Shown: positions 36,223-47,561, counted from the first letter of the stretch. The stretch is DNA of 64,000 nucleotides from Paracoccus maritimus (GCF_025195095.1 NZ_JANAVZ010000003.1:124001-188000); one strand, 5' to 3'. Numbers and translations are program-made. Notes: generated by a model from the letters alone, not told the origin.

Positions 36223-38742
36223 TCAGTCCAGCGCAAGTTCGGGCAAACGCGCGGCCTCTTCGCGCATGGCCTTGGCCGACACGCTGTCGCGCACCGCCCG
36301 CCGCAGCGCCCTGGATCGTTTCAGCACCCGGCGAAAGCCGGTCTCGTCCAGCACCAGCAGGCTGGTGGGCGTGATCGCCGTCACCTCGGCACGACGCGGC
36401 TTGTTCATCAGGACGCCCATCTGCCCGAACATGTCGCCCCGTCCCAGCCGCGTCGTCTGACCGGCAATTTCCTGCTCGACCGCGCCGGACGACACAAAGA
36501 ACACGCTGCGCGAAGGGGAATCCTTGCGGGCGATAACCTTGCCGGCATTGACATAACGCGTGCGCAGCGCCCGTGACAGGCGGCGCAGTTCGGGCTCTTC
36601 GAGATCCGCGAACAGCGGGAACTGGCGGACCAGTTCGTATTTGCGCAGGGCCAGATCCAGATGCGGCCGCCCCTCGGCCTGCTGACGCCGTCGCGTGATG
36701 TCGGCCATCAGCGCGGTGTGCAGTTCTGCCCCAACCAGCCCGTCCTCGCGCATGGCACTGTATTCGCGTTCCTCAAGCCGCAGGGCCGTCCGGCGGATGA
36801 AACGACGTTCAAGTTCCTCGGCATAGCCGGGATATTGAAGACGCAAGCCCTCAAGCGCGGTTTCGACGGCTTCCTGCCGGCGGGTCAGCAATTCGTGCAG
36901 CAGTTCGGCGACGCGCCGTCCGTGGATGCGGCGGATGCGCGTGTCCAGAAATCCGTGAAGATCGCGCAGGATCAGCCGCCGCGCAAGCAGCGCCTCGAAC
37001 CGATCCGCGGTCAGGCGTGCCAGCGGGCCCGCGATCCACAGCCGGTTGCGCAGGAAAGACGCGACGCGGAACGGCGTGCCATAGCGCAGCCCACGCCGCG
37101 CTGCGCGCTGATATCCGGTGCGCCCGCCGCTGCGGGCGGCCTCGATCAGACGGTCGGCGTCGGTCAGCATGGTTTCCGACAGCCGCGCGCTGATGACCCG
37201 CTCGCGGAACCTTTCGAGGATGGTTTCCCGCTCATGCGCGGCCAGCGCGATCAGTCCCAGCGTGATCCGGTCGCGGTCCAGGATCTGCGTGTTGTCTTCG
37301 GCCTCGGCGCGTTCGACCGCACCGTCCAGACGTTCGGCGAACCGCTTGGCCTCGGACCTTACGGTTTCGCGGGTCAGCTCATAGCTTTCGGTGGTGCTGG
37401 CCACTTCCTCGCGGACGGTCTGCAACGCCACGGCGATCACCTGGTTGGACAGCGCCTCGTCCAGCGGTGACAGCCGATCCAATCCAAGTCGTCCGATCAC
37501 CCAGCGCAGCGTCGTCCCCTGCACCATCAGCGTGAACAGCGTAAATCCGGTCGCCAGGATACCGACCAGCCGCTTCGTCTCGACCGGCACGTTCAGGTTC
37601 TCGGTCACCGCCAGCGCCAGCGCCAGCGTGACCGCCCCGCGCAATCCGCCCCACAGGATGGCGACGCGATACGGACGCTCGACCACAGGCGACAGCTTCA
37701 GCAGCGACAACAGCGGCATCAGCCCGAACAGGATGATGGCGCGGGCGACGATGGCCGCCAGAATCACCACCAGGATCAGCGCATAGTCGCCGGGCCGCAT
37801 GTCGTCCATCAGCCGCGGGATCAGCAATGCCGCAAGAATAAAGATCAGCGCCCCCGCCCAGTGGGCCAGCAGATCCCAGACCTCGCGCAGATTGGTCCAG
37901 AAGGCCGGCGACAGGCGCGACGGGCCGATCAGGTTCAGCGTCAGCCCCGCCGCGACCACCCCGATCACCCCCGACGCGCCCATTGCATGTTCCGCGCCGA
38001 CATAGGCCAGATACGGCACCGCGACCGAGACCGAGATCTGGGCCAGCTCATATCGTGCGAACCAGTGCATCAGCATCAGCGCCGCCCGCGCCGTCAGCCA
38101 GCCGCCCAACGCGCCCCCGGCCAGCAGCCATGGGAACTGCCCGATCGCCTCGCCATAGCTGGGATCGGGCACGCCCAGCATCACGAAGCCCATGAACAGC
38201 CCGAACAGGGCGATCGCCGCGGCGTCGTTCAGCAGGCTTTCGCCCTCGATGATCCGGGCCAGCCGACGCGGCGCTGACAGAGACCGGAAAATGCCGACCA
38301 CGGCCGAGGGATCGGTCGTCGATACGATGGCCCCGATCAGCAGGCACACGACAAGCGGCAGCCCGCTGACCCAAGAAAGCGCATAGCCGATGGTCAGCGT
38401 CGCGACGAAAACGGCCACCACCGCCAGAACCAGGATCGGCACCCAGTCATCGACCATCCGGCGGACATTCATCCCCAGCGTGGCCTGAAAGATCAGCGTC
38501 GGCAGGAAGACATACAGGAAGACGTTCGACCGGATCGGCAGGGCAAGAATCGACTCGGCTACCGGATTCAGCGCATCGGTCAGATCGGTGCGCAGAAAGA
38601 AGATCGCCCCGGCCCCGATCATCATGCCCAGCACGGCAAGGATTACGCTGTAGGGCAGCGACAACCGTGCCGCCAACGGCTCGGCCATGCCGATTACCAC
38701 GAACAGACAGGCAACGATGGTGGTCAGAAGAACGATGTCCAT
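36223..38742 (-). CDS. CPA1-type sodium/proton antiporter with C-terminal cyclic-nucleotide-binding domain
   Basis: An inner-membrane cation/proton exchanger of 839 residues. Residues 1-420 form about 12 helices with FLPTLIFQATLGMNVRRMVDDW, STTDPSAVVGIFRSLSAPRRLARIIEGESLLNDAAAIALFG (parts shown), where the ND pair marks the ion site. A long charged helical region (420-690) follows. The last domain is a cNMP-binding/CAP-like fold: FADLEEPELRRLSRAL, RSVFFVSSGAVEQEI and GRGDMFGQMGVLMNKPRRAEVTAITPT (parts), where the phosphate-binding cassette lacks the classic RTAS... form seen in strong cAMP binders. This suggests ligand gating, with cAMP or c-di-AMP as guesses. It lies between thiC and tex on the same strand. 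Confidence 0.9.
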   Translation of the reverse strand: MDIVLLTTIVACLFVVIGMAEPLAARLSLPYSVILAVLGMMIGAGAIFFLRTDLTDALNPVAESILALPIRSNVFLYVFLPTLIFQATLGMNVRRMVDDWVPILVLAVVAVFVATLTIGYALSWVSGLPLVVCLLIGAIVSTTDPSAVVGIFRSLSAPRRLARIIEGESLLNDAAAIALFGLFMGFVMLGVPDPSYGEAIGQFPWLLAGGALGGWLTARAALMLMHWFARYELAQISVSVAVPYLAYVGAEHAMGASGVIGVVAAGLTLNLIGPSRLSPAFWTNLREVWDLLAHWAGALIFILAALLIPRLMDDMRPGDYALILVVILAAIVARAIILFGLMPLLSLLKLSPVVERPYRVAILWGGLRGAVTLALALAVTENLNVPVETKRLVGILATGFTLFTLMVQGTTLRWVIGRLGLDRLSPLDEALSNQVIAVALQTVREEVASTTESYELTRETVRSEAKRFAERLDGAVERAEAEDNTQILDRDRITLGLIALAAHERETILERFRERVISARLSETMLTDADRLIEAARSGGRTGYQRAARRGLRYGTPFRVASFLRNRLWIAGPLARLTADRFEALLARRLILRDLHGFLDTRIRRIHGRRVAELLHELLTRRQEAVETALEGLRLQYPGYAEELERRFIRRTALRLEEREYSAMREDGLVGAELHTALMADITRRRQQAEGRPHLDLALRKYELVRQFPLFADLEEPELRRLSRALRTRYVNAGKVIARKDSPSRSVFFVSSGAVEQEIAGQTTRLGRGDMFGQMGVLMNKPRRAEVTAITPTSLLVLDETGFRRVLKRSRALRRAVRDSVSAKAMREEAARLPELALD

Positions 38743-38925
38743 GACCTTGGGATAGCTGGAAAAAGCGCCTCAGGGAATATCGTCCATGGCAGATCCCGAC
38801 GCATTTTCGTGAAGGTCGCGGCCGGTGCGATCCATATGCGATGCGGCCCGCGCCCGCAGTCCGGCCCCGGCGCAGGGGGACCGGGGGGAGCGAACTCCCC
38901 CGGCCATCGCGGGACGCAATGGCGG

Positions 38926-38940
38926 CGCGGGTTTCCCGCG
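38926..38940. terminator. Short hairpin downstream of thiC
   Basis: CGCGGG-TTT-CCCGCG is a perfect 6-bp stem with a 3-base loop 23 bp after the thiC stop. A second GC-rich stem (CCGGGGGGAG/CTCCCCCGG) lies at 38881-38903. Neither has a U-run, so Rho-independent action is doubtful, but both sit where thiC transcripts would end. Confidence 0.35.
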
Positions 38941-38962
38941 GCGCCTGCCCTCGAGGGTGGGA

Positions 38963-40783
<1,821 letters not shown>

Positions 40784-40833
40784 TCAAAAAGACCCGGATG
40801 ATGATTGAGGCAGAAAGCGGGCCTTGCGACCCG

Positions 40834-40851
40834 AAAAAGGCCGCGACGGCC
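40834..40851 (-). terminator. Intrinsic terminator between TPP riboswitch and thiC
   Basis: Read on the minus strand, GGCCG-TCG-CGGCC is a 5-bp perfect stem followed at once by TTTTT. It lies 72 bp before the thiC start and just after the riboswitch, the expected place for a ligand-controlled terminator. Confidence 0.75.
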
Positions 40852-40867
40852 CAAAGAACGACGCTGC

Positions 40868-40985
40868 GCCCTTCGGTCTTCCTACGCCAGTATCAACTGG
40901 GTCAGGTTCAAAGGGTCGCCGCACCGTGGGTTGCCCCACCAATCGGCCTCTCAGTCCCTCGGGCGGGACTCCCCTGACGCCGCAA
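40868..40985 (-). ncRNA. TPP (thi-box) riboswitch in the thiC leader
   Basis: Read on the minus strand, the leader has the TPP aptamer landmarks in order: GGGGAGTCCC and GGGACTGAGAGG near the 5' side, then CCCTTTGAACCTGACCCAG and TGATACTGGCGTAGGAAG. These are the pyrimidine-sensor CUGAGA and the pyrophosphate-helix sequence ACCUGA...GCGUAGG of the thi-box. The terminator follows downstream, suggesting that TPP binding promotes premature transcription end. The edges are approximate. Very well supported by sequence. Confidence 0.93.
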
Positions 40986-41014
40986 AGGCTCACAGAGGCG
41001 GCGGGGCTTGTCAA
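40986..41014 (-). promoter_or_regulatory. Probable promoter of the thiC riboswitch-thiC unit
   Basis: On the minus strand a perfect -35 TTGACA is followed after 17 bp by GAGCCT, a weak -10. The predicted start falls directly in front of the TPP aptamer, which supports it despite the poor -10. Confidence 0.5.
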
Positions 41015-41134
41015 GCCGCGTGTCGGGCAGGCTTGCGCCGCGCGGAACGCCGGATTGCGGCGCGCGGCATTGAAAGACGGCGCACGAAGTTACAATTCGA
41101 TCACCACACTGCATCGAAGGCGAAAGGAATCTTC

Positions 41135-42202
41135 ATGCCCTCATTGTTCGACCCGCTTCCGCTGGGACCGCATACCCTGAAAAATCGCATCGTCATGGCG
41201 CCGCTGACCCGCAGTCGTGCCACCGCCGACCGTGTCCCGAACCAGTTGATGGAAACCTATTACAGCCAACGCGCCGAGGCCGGGCTTATCCTGACCGAGG
41301 CGACCAGTGTCACGCCGATGGGCGTCGGCTACGCCGATACGCCGGGGATCTGGAACAATGCGCAGGTCGAAGGCTGGCAACGGATCACCAGCGCCGTGCA
41401 CGAACGGGGCGGTCTGATCTTCCTGCAATTGTGGCATGTCGGGCGGATCTCGGCGCCCCTGTTCCTGAACGGCGAACTGCCGGTCGCCCCCAGCGCGATC
41501 AAGCCGAAAGGCCATGTCAGCCTTGTGCGCCCCAAGCAGGAATATGTCACCCCCCGCGCGCTGGACAGCGACGAGATCCCGGGTGTGATCGACGCGTTCC
41601 GCAAGGGCGCCGAAAACGCCCTTCGCGCGGGCTTTGACGGCGTCGAGATTCATGCGGCAAACGGCTATCTTATCGACCAGTTCCTGCAGGACAGCACCAA
41701 TCTGCGCACCGACCGCTATGGCGGTTCGCTGGAAAACCGGACGCGCCTTCTTGAAGAGATCGCGGATGCGGTGATCGGCGTCTGGGGCGCGGATCGCGTC
41801 GGCGTTCACTTGGCCCCGCGCATGGACGGCCACGACATGGGCGACAGCGATCCAAAGATGCTGTTCACCCGCGTGGCGGACCAGATGAAGCAACGCGGCG
41901 TGGCCTTTCTGATGCTGCGCGAACACCTGGCCGAAGACAGCCTGCTGGACGACATCAAGACCGCGTTCGGTGGTGTGGTGATCGCCAACGAGGGATTGAC
42001 CCGCGACAGCGCCCAGAAGCTGATCGAACAGGGACGCGCCGATGCCGCGGGCTTCGGCAAGGATTTCATCGCCACCCCAGACCTTCCCTCGAGATTCCGC
42101 AAGGGACTGGCGTTGAACGAGCAGGACCCTTCGAGTTTCTATGCCGGCGGGCCCGAGGGCTATGTCGATTATCCGACGGCCGACGCTGTCGCCGCCGAAT
42201 AG
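41135..42202 (+). CDS. Old Yellow Enzyme family alkene reductase (NemA-like)
   Basis: An FMN-dependent NAD(P)H reductase of 355 residues acting on activated alkenes, nitro compounds or quinones. TIM-barrel signatures include LFDPLPLGPHTLKNRIVMAPLTRSRA (start of barrel), LQLWHVGRISAP, and the active-site HAANGYLIDQFLQDSTNLRTDRYGG (H..N-type catalytic pair) followed by ENRTRLL. The motif matches the classical OYE of the NemA/XenA type. AAGGA lies seven bases before the ATG. It is divergent from thiC, and no partner gene is near. Likely a detoxification enzyme; substrate unknown. Confidence 0.93.
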   Translation: MPSLFDPLPLGPHTLKNRIVMAPLTRSRATADRVPNQLMETYYSQRAEAGLILTEATSVTPMGVGYADTPGIWNNAQVEGWQRITSAVHERGGLIFLQLWHVGRISAPLFLNGELPVAPSAIKPKGHVSLVRPKQEYVTPRALDSDEIPGVIDAFRKGAENALRAGFDGVEIHAANGYLIDQFLQDSTNLRTDRYGGSLENRTRLLEEIADAVIGVWGADRVGVHLAPRMDGHDMGDSDPKMLFTRVADQMKQRGVAFLMLREHLAEDSLLDDIKTAFGGVVIANEGLTRDSAQKLIEQGRADAAGFGKDFIATPDLPSRFRKGLALNEQDPSSFYAGGPEGYVDYPTADAVAAE

Positions 42203-42278
42203 TGCAGCCCGGTTTCAGATAATTGGGCGCGCGCAGGCAGTGCTGCGCGCGCCTCCGGGAACATGCATTGGCCGGATC

Positions 42279-42542
42279 CTACCGATCACCACGGCTCGGC
42301 GGGTCGATCCGGTCGCTGGAGGGGAAGACGGTGATCGAGATCACGTCATCGGCCTTCAGTCCCAGCCGCGCAAGTTCCGCGCGGGTGTGGATAGTGCCCG
42401 CAGTCACGGATTTCTTCTCGTTGTCATGCATCACGGATTTATAGGTATCGGGACGCTCGTTCTGTGGGGCATAGGCGGCGGCGGGCAAGGCGGCGGCCAG
42501 CGTCAGCGCAAGCGCGGTCAGTGTCGAAAACTTCGAGATCAT
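42279..42542 (-). CDS. Small exported protein of unknown function
   Basis: An 87-residue product with a good signal peptide (MISKFSTLTALALTLAAALPAAA). The mature part is polar, with no cysteine or known motif: PQNERPDTYKSVMHDNEKKS, TIHTRAELARLGLKADDVISITVFPSSD. The segment RAELARLGLKADDVISITVF looks like a small helix-strand unit. GAGG lies about nine bases before the ATG. It is between OYE and glnA. I do not recognise a family; the signal peptide, ribosome site and coding pattern make it a likely real gene. Confidence 0.7.
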   Translation of the reverse strand: MISKFSTLTALALTLAAALPAAAYAPQNERPDTYKSVMHDNEKKSVTAGTIHTRAELARLGLKADDVISITVFPSSDRIDPPSRGDR

Positions 42543-42680
42543 GGTCGTATCCTCTTGTTTCATAATCAGACCTTCAAGCGGTCCTGATTGCGGATACGGA
42601 TCGGACACAGCGTTCGTTACAGAAATCGCGGCGTCGTGATAAGCTGCGAGGTTTTCGTGTCAGCAGTCGCATCGACGTGA

Positions 42681-42704
42681 AAAGGGCGCCTCGCGGCGCC
42701 CTTT
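42681..42704 (-). terminator. Terminator after glnA
   Basis: AAAGGGCGCC-TCGC-GGCGCCCTTT is a perfect 10-bp stem with a 4-base loop. On the minus strand it ends in CCCTTTTC, a modest U-run, and it lies 30 bp past the glnA stop codon. It could also act in the other direction. Confidence 0.85.
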
Positions 42705-42733
42705 CCACTTTGTGGATCCTGTCCCTAGAAGGA

Positions 42734-44140
42734 TCAGCAGCTGTAATACATCTGGTATTCGACCGGATGGGGGGTGTGTTCGTACGCGTACACTTCTTCC
42801 CATTTCAGAGCCATGTATCCTTCCAGCTGGTCGCGGGTGAACACGTCACCGGCCAGCAGGAAGTCCATGTCCTTTTCCAGCTCTTCCAGCGCTTCGCGCA
42901 GGCTGCCGCAGACGGTCGGGATCTCGGCCAGTTCCTCGGGCGGCAGATCGTAAAGATCCTTGTCCGAAGCCGAACCCGGATCGATCTTGTTCTTGATGCC
43001 ATCAAGGCCGGCCATCAGCAGGGCGGCAAAGCACAGATAGGGGTTCGCCGAGGGATCGGGGAAGCGGGCTTCCACACGCTTGGCCTTGGGGCTTTCGGTC
43101 CACGGAATGCGGACGCAGCCCGACCGGTTGCGGGCCGAATAGGCACGCAGCACCGGCGCCTCGAAGCCCGGGATCAGCCGCTTGTAGCTGTTGGTCGAGG
43201 GGTTCGTCAGGGCGTTCAGCGCCTTGGCATGCTTGAGGATGCCGCCGATGAAGTACAGCGCCTCCTGCGACAGGTCGGCATATTTGTCGCCTGCGAACAG
43301 CGGCTTGCCGTCCTTCCAGATCGACATGTTGACGTGCATCCCCGACCCGTTGTCGCCCTTCATGGGCTTGGGCATGAACGTGACCGACTTGCCATAGGCA
43401 GCGGCAACGTTGTGGATGACGTATTTGTATTTCTGCAGGTTGTCGGCCTGTTCGGTCAGCGACCCGAAGATCAGCCCCAGCTCGTGCTGCGCGCTGGCAA
43501 CCTCGTGGTGGTGCTTGTCGACCTTCATGCCCATCCGCTTCATCGTGGACAGCATTTCGCCACGGATGTCCTGACCGGCGTCGATCGGGTTGACCGGGAA
43601 ATACCCGCCCTTGTGACCGGCGCGGTGGGCCTGGTTGCCCATCTCGTATTCGGTGTCGGTGTTCCAGGCGGCATCGACCGCGTCGATCTGGAAGGCGACC
43701 TTCTGCGGCGTGACCGAATAGCGCACGTCGTCGAAAATGAAGAACTCGGCTTCGGGACCGAAATAGGCCGCGTCGCCGACACCCGAGGATTTCAGATAAG
43801 CCTCGGCCTTGACGGCGGTGCCACGAGGATCGCGGCTATAGGCTTCTCCGGTGTCAGGTTCGACCACGTTGCAATGCACGCAGATCGTCTTCTCGGCGTA
43901 GAACGGATCAATATAGGCCGACGACGGGTCGGGGATCAGCTTCATGTCGGACTGATCGATCGACTTCCAGCCCGCGATCGAGCTGCCGTCGAACATGAAC
44001 CCTTCCTCGAAGAAGTCCTCGTCGACCAGATCCACGTCCAGTGTCACATGCTGAAGCTTGCCCTTGGGATCGGTGAAGCGGACATCGACATAGGCGACCT
44101 CCTCTTCCTGCATCAGCTTCAAGACGTCCTTGATTTCCAT
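42734..44140 (-). CDS. glnA: Type I glutamine synthetase
   Basis: Joins ammonia to glutamate with ATP. The 468-residue subunit of the dodecameric GSI-beta enzyme has [22 protein letters not shown], the active-site [16 protein letters not shown] and [16 protein letters not shown] loops, and [11 protein letters not shown]. The adenylylation tyrosine is in [15 protein letters not shown] (about residue 397), so GlnE control is expected. It is 80 bp downstream of glnB in the same operon, which ties synthesis to the PII sensor. A strong terminator follows. Confidence 0.97.
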   Translation of the reverse strand: MEIKDVLKLMQEEEVAYVDVRFTDPKGKLQHVTLDVDLVDEDFFEEGFMFDGSSIAGWKSIDQSDMKLIPDPSSAYIDPFYAEKTICVHCNVVEPDTGEAYSRDPRGTAVKAEAYLKSSGVGDAAYFGPEAEFFIFDDVRYSVTPQKVAFQIDAVDAAWNTDTEYEMGNQAHRAGHKGGYFPVNPIDAGQDIRGEMLSTMKRMGMKVDKHHHEVASAQHELGLIFGSLTEQADNLQKYKYVIHNVAAAYGKSVTFMPKPMKGDNGSGMHVNMSIWKDGKPLFAGDKYADLSQEALYFIGGILKHAKALNALTNPSTNSYKRLIPGFEAPVLRAYSARNRSGCVRIPWTESPKAKRVEARFPDPSANPYLCFAALLMAGLDGIKNKIDPGSASDKDLYDLPPEELAEIPTVCGSLREALEELEKDMDFLLAGDVFTRDQLEGYMALKWEEVYAYEHTPHPVEYQMYYSC

Positions 44141-44220
44141 CTCTTCCCTTTCTCCGTAAATGCTGCCCGGCTGCCATGGCTGCCGGGCGCGGAAGTTCGT
44201 AATTTCCGGGCAAGCGCCCG

Positions 44221-44607
<387 letters not shown>

Positions 44608-44672
44608 TCATGGGCGGGGTAAATGAAGCACGGCGAGGTTCGTGCAGCCAAGCCGTTCTGCCGGAAGGTTAT

Positions 44673-44687
44673 GCACAAATTTTGCGC
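44673..44687. promoter_or_regulatory. Inverted repeat between glnB and nnrD
   Basis: GCACAAA-T-TTTGCGC is an inverted repeat with 6 of 7 pairs matching, in the divergent region. It partly resembles an NtrC site (TGCAC...GTGCA) but the second half is poor. It could serve either gene. Weak evidence. Confidence 0.3.
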
Positions 44688-44714
44688 TTGTCGCCCAATT
44701 AATAGGCATTTGTC

Positions 44715-46352
44715 ATGCTGTTCGGCACGGAAATTCTGACGACCGCCCAAATGCGCGCCATCGAATCCGACGCCATGGCCAGCGGTGGGGTCAGCGGCGT
44801 TCAGTTGATGCAGCGCGCCGGCGCTGCCGTGGCGGGCCAGATTCGGCTGCGCTGGCCCAAACCCGGACGCGTCACCGTGCTGTGCGGACCGGGCAACAAC
44901 GGTGGCGACGGCTATGTGATCGCACGGCTGCTGGCACGCACGGACTGGCAGGTCCGCGTGCTGGGGATGGACAATGAACCCGGCCCCGATGCGGCGGAGA
45001 TGAAGCGGTGCTGGCAAAAGGCGGGTCCGATCCTGCCGCTGACCCGCGCCGAACTGCGGCGCAACGAAGCCGACATCTATGTCGATGCGATCTTCGGCAC
45101 CGGGCTGACCCGGCCGCCCGTAGGCGAGATCGCGGAAGTTCTGGACTACCTGGGCGGATCGGACGGGGACGACGGCCATGTCCGTCAACGCCTGGTGACC
45201 GTGGACTGTCCAAGCGGGCTATGCATGGACAGCGGCGCTTTCCTTGGCAAGCCGCGGCAGCCAAGCGCAGACGATCTTCACGCAAGACTGACGATCACCT
45301 TCGACAGCCCCAAACCGGGCCACCTTCTGGAACGCGGCCCGGCCTGCTGCGGCGAACTGGTCGTGGCCGATATCGGCCTGCATGACTGGCGCGTCCGGGC
45401 GTCCGGGCCAGAACAGGATCATCGGACAGCACATCTGACGGCGATCTGGCCCAGGTTCCGCGTTCCGGATGCCCGGCGCCCTGCAGCGGCGCAGGGCATA
45501 TGGGCCGAGTGGTTGGAGAAGCGCGAAGGCAGCGGCGGGCACAAGTTCAGCCATGGCCACGCGATGGTCCTTGCAGGTCCGCCCGGACATGGCGGCGCGG
45601 CCCGGTTGGCGGCTCGGGCGGCTCTGCGGGTGGGTGCAGGTCTGGTGACGATCTGCCCGCCCGGTGCAGCGATGATCGAACATGCCGGTCCGCCCGATGC
45701 GCTGATGCGGCGCGCCGTGGACGACGCCACGGCGCTGAGTGACCTGTTGCAGGATCAGCGGATCGGCGCGCTGTGCATTGGTCCGGGATGCGGCGTCGAA
45801 CGTGCCAGGGAACTGCTGCCACCGCTGCTGGATTCGGGCCGGGCCTGCGTGCTGGACGCCGACGCCCTGACCGCCCTCGCCGCGATGGGTTGGAACGGGC
45901 TGCATGATCGCTGCGTGCTGACGCCCCATGGGGGCGAGTTCTCGCGCCTGTTCCCGGATCTTGCCGAACGACTTGCAGCGCGCCCGGACCACGGCCCGGC
46001 CTTGTCAAAACTGGACGCGACCCGCGAAGCGGCCAGGCGCAGCGGCGCTGTCGTTCTGCTGAAAGGACCGGATACGGTGATCGCCGCACCACCGCGCCGC
46101 GACAAACCGAACGCAACTGGCCATGCCGTCATCCATTCGGCCTTCGACATTCCCTGGCTTGCAACAGCGGGGGCAGGTGACGTTCTGGCAGGGATCATTG
46201 CCGGGCTGCTGGCACGCGGCCTGACGCCGCTAACGGCGGCCAGCCTTGGTTCTTTTCTGCACGGTGCAACGGCGCGTGGTATCGGGCCCGGCCTGATCGC
46301 GGACGATCTGCCTGACCGGATACCGGGCGCGTTTCTGGATCTGGTGCCTTAG
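44715..46352 (+). CDS. nnrD: Bifunctional NAD(P)H-hydrate epimerase / ADP-dependent dehydratase
   Basis: Repairs damaged NAD(P)H: the N-terminal YjeF epimerase half interconverts R and S hydrates, and the C-terminal carbohydrate-kinase-like half dehydrates them. The 545-residue chain has VTVLCGPGNNGGDGYVIARLLA and YVDAIFGTGLTRPP in the first half. The second half has GHGGAARLAARAALRVGAGLVTI, AVVLLKGPDTVIAAP and the catalytic WLATAGAGDVLAGIIAGLLA motif with its Asp. Length fits a fused protein. No good ribosome site is visible before the ATG. It is divergent from glnB. Confidence 0.95.
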   Translation: MLFGTEILTTAQMRAIESDAMASGGVSGVQLMQRAGAAVAGQIRLRWPKPGRVTVLCGPGNNGGDGYVIARLLARTDWQVRVLGMDNEPGPDAAEMKRCWQKAGPILPLTRAELRRNEADIYVDAIFGTGLTRPPVGEIAEVLDYLGGSDGDDGHVRQRLVTVDCPSGLCMDSGAFLGKPRQPSADDLHARLTITFDSPKPGHLLERGPACCGELVVADIGLHDWRVRASGPEQDHRTAHLTAIWPRFRVPDARRPAAAQGIWAEWLEKREGSGGHKFSHGHAMVLAGPPGHGGAARLAARAALRVGAGLVTICPPGAAMIEHAGPPDALMRRAVDDATALSDLLQDQRIGALCIGPGCGVERARELLPPLLDSGRACVLDADALTALAAMGWNGLHDRCVLTPHGGEFSRLFPDLAERLAARPDHGPALSKLDATREAARRSGAVVLLKGPDTVIAAPPRRDKPNATGHAVIHSAFDIPWLATAGAGDVLAGIIAGLLARGLTPLTAASLGSFLHGATARGIGPGLIADDLPDRIPGAFLDLVP

Positions 46353-46516
46353 CAACCCCCTGGCACCGGATCGCGATCCTGCCGACAGCGGGCCGCGCAA
46401 TTCACATGCCGCCCAGTTCAGGTGACAGAAGCCGACCTGCCCGGTGAGACATCCTGGGGAACCTCCATCGGCAGAAGCGTTTCACATTTTTTGCGCGGGT
46501 ACCCATGCGCTGAGCA

Positions 46517-46555
46517 GAACCCGGGCGTCGTCTGCTTGTAGGCACGCCCGGGTTC
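46517..46555. repeat. 12-bp perfect inverted repeat with 15-bp loop
   Basis: GAACCCGGGCGT and ACGCCCGGGTTC pair perfectly. No T-run follows on the plus strand. It is the strongest hairpin in the gene-free region downstream of nnrD. Confidence 0.8.
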
Positions 46556-46616
46556 CCATGCTGCTGCTTGGCAGTGCACCAGCTTGGCGCAATTGCGCAT
46601 ACATAATCTAACCAGC

Positions 46617-46645
46617 AGGATGCAGTTTGTGCAAGTCTGCATCCT
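46617..46645. repeat. 9-bp perfect inverted repeat with 11-bp loop
   Basis: AGGATGCAG and CTGCATCCT pair perfectly, followed on the plus strand by TTT. It might be a weak terminator for read-through from nnrD, about 265 bp downstream. Confidence 0.7.
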
Positions 46646-47255
46646 TTGCCAGCGGCGAAATGCGTTAATTCGGGCGGCGATCGTTCAGCAACCAGGTCCA
46701 TGCCAACCCCGATCGCGCCCCGTGCCACACCCCATCAATCTCGGGATATCGCGCGGTAATTGAGTGCGAAATTTGCAAAGGACCGCGGACAGATCCTTGC
46801 CGCAAGCGGCTGAAGGGAATTCTGGTGACCGATTTTGCAGCGTGGCGCGCCGACGAGGCCGTTGCGACACCCAAAACTGCAGAAGCAAGCTCGCGGGCAC
46901 TTCGCCTTCAGGTTTAGAAATGCGCTCGGTTTCAAGCGACTGGGTGTAGCGAGATCGTACCGTTGCCATCTTTCAGTGAGACGCCCGGCAAGAAGCGGCC
47001 GAATCTTTGTCTAAATGTACAGGCTGACAGCCGCGCCGGACTAAGACATAACGCACCTAACGACCGGGCGGCGTGTGTTGCGTTTTACGAGTATTGCCGC
47101 CCGGTTGTTTGATTTCTGCGCCCTCATTGATGTCCGGTCTGGTCCGATCATCCCTCTTTTGGGCGCGTTTGATTGTGAATTTTTCCCCTCGCGTGCCGAT
47201 TTCAGTTCTGGTATTGCGCCGTAGTTCAATCGCCTTCAGGCAGTTGACGACATAT

Positions 47256-47340
47256 GCGGGTGTGGCGAAATTGGCAGACGCACCAGATTTAGGTTCTGGC
47301 GCCGCAAGGCGTGGGGGTTCAAGTCCCTCCACCCGCACCA
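47256..47340 (+). tRNA. tRNA-Leu (anticodon UAG)
   Basis: An 85-nt class II tRNA with encoded CCA. The acceptor arm GCGGGTG pairs with CACCCGC, then discriminator A and CCA. The anticodon stem CCAGA/TCTGG encloses TTTAGGT, giving UAG, which reads CUA and related Leu codons. A variable arm (GCGCCGCAAGGCGT) and T arm GGGGGTTCAAGTCCCTCC are present. All arms are intact. No duplicate of its 3' end is seen nearby, so no integrated element is evident. Confidence 0.96.
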
Positions 47341-47561
47341 TTTTCCCTCAGAAGGTTGACCAGACAGGCGCGGCGCGTTCTGGACGTCGCCGGTCGAATT
47401 GCGCTAGATGATCGTGAATTGGCGATCAGCGCCACAGACCTTTCTGGCGCGGACCCGTATCGACATGAACTTCACCGAATCGCGGCCAGGGCCATTCCAG
47501 ACCCGTTGCGGAATGACGATACGACACGGGCATCCGACCCCCGCTGTTCCGAGAGGCCAAG

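Larger units (their letters stand above)
46353..47255. other. About 900 bp without a recognisable gene; rich in palindromes
   Basis: No frame here encodes anything I recognise, and the base composition looks less GC-rich than neighbouring genes. It contains GGATCGCGATCC (46368-46379), GGGTACCC (46497-46504), 12-bp arms GAACCCGGGCGT/ACGCCCGGGTTC (46517-46528 and 46544-46555), GCGCAATTGCGC (46587-46598) and AGGATGCAG/CTGCATCCT (46617-46625 and 46637-46645). A 74-codon minus-strand frame at 46418-46642 has seven cysteines but no ribosome site. The part from about 46650 to 47255 shows nothing beyond small unconvincing frames. A decayed mobile element or structured RNA is possible. Confidence 0.6.

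Noticed and set aside
44610..44640. GCACG...CGTGC repeat near glnB as an NtrC site
   Set aside because: The spacer between half sites is longer than in the NtrC consensus TGCAC-N7-GTGCA.
47256..47340. tRNA-Leu as an integration site for a genomic island
   Set aside because: No duplicated tRNA end, integrase or phage gene was seen on either side.
47342..47561. Small frames between tRNA-Leu and the TSUP gene
   Set aside because: No ribosome site or recognisable family; composition looks non-coding.
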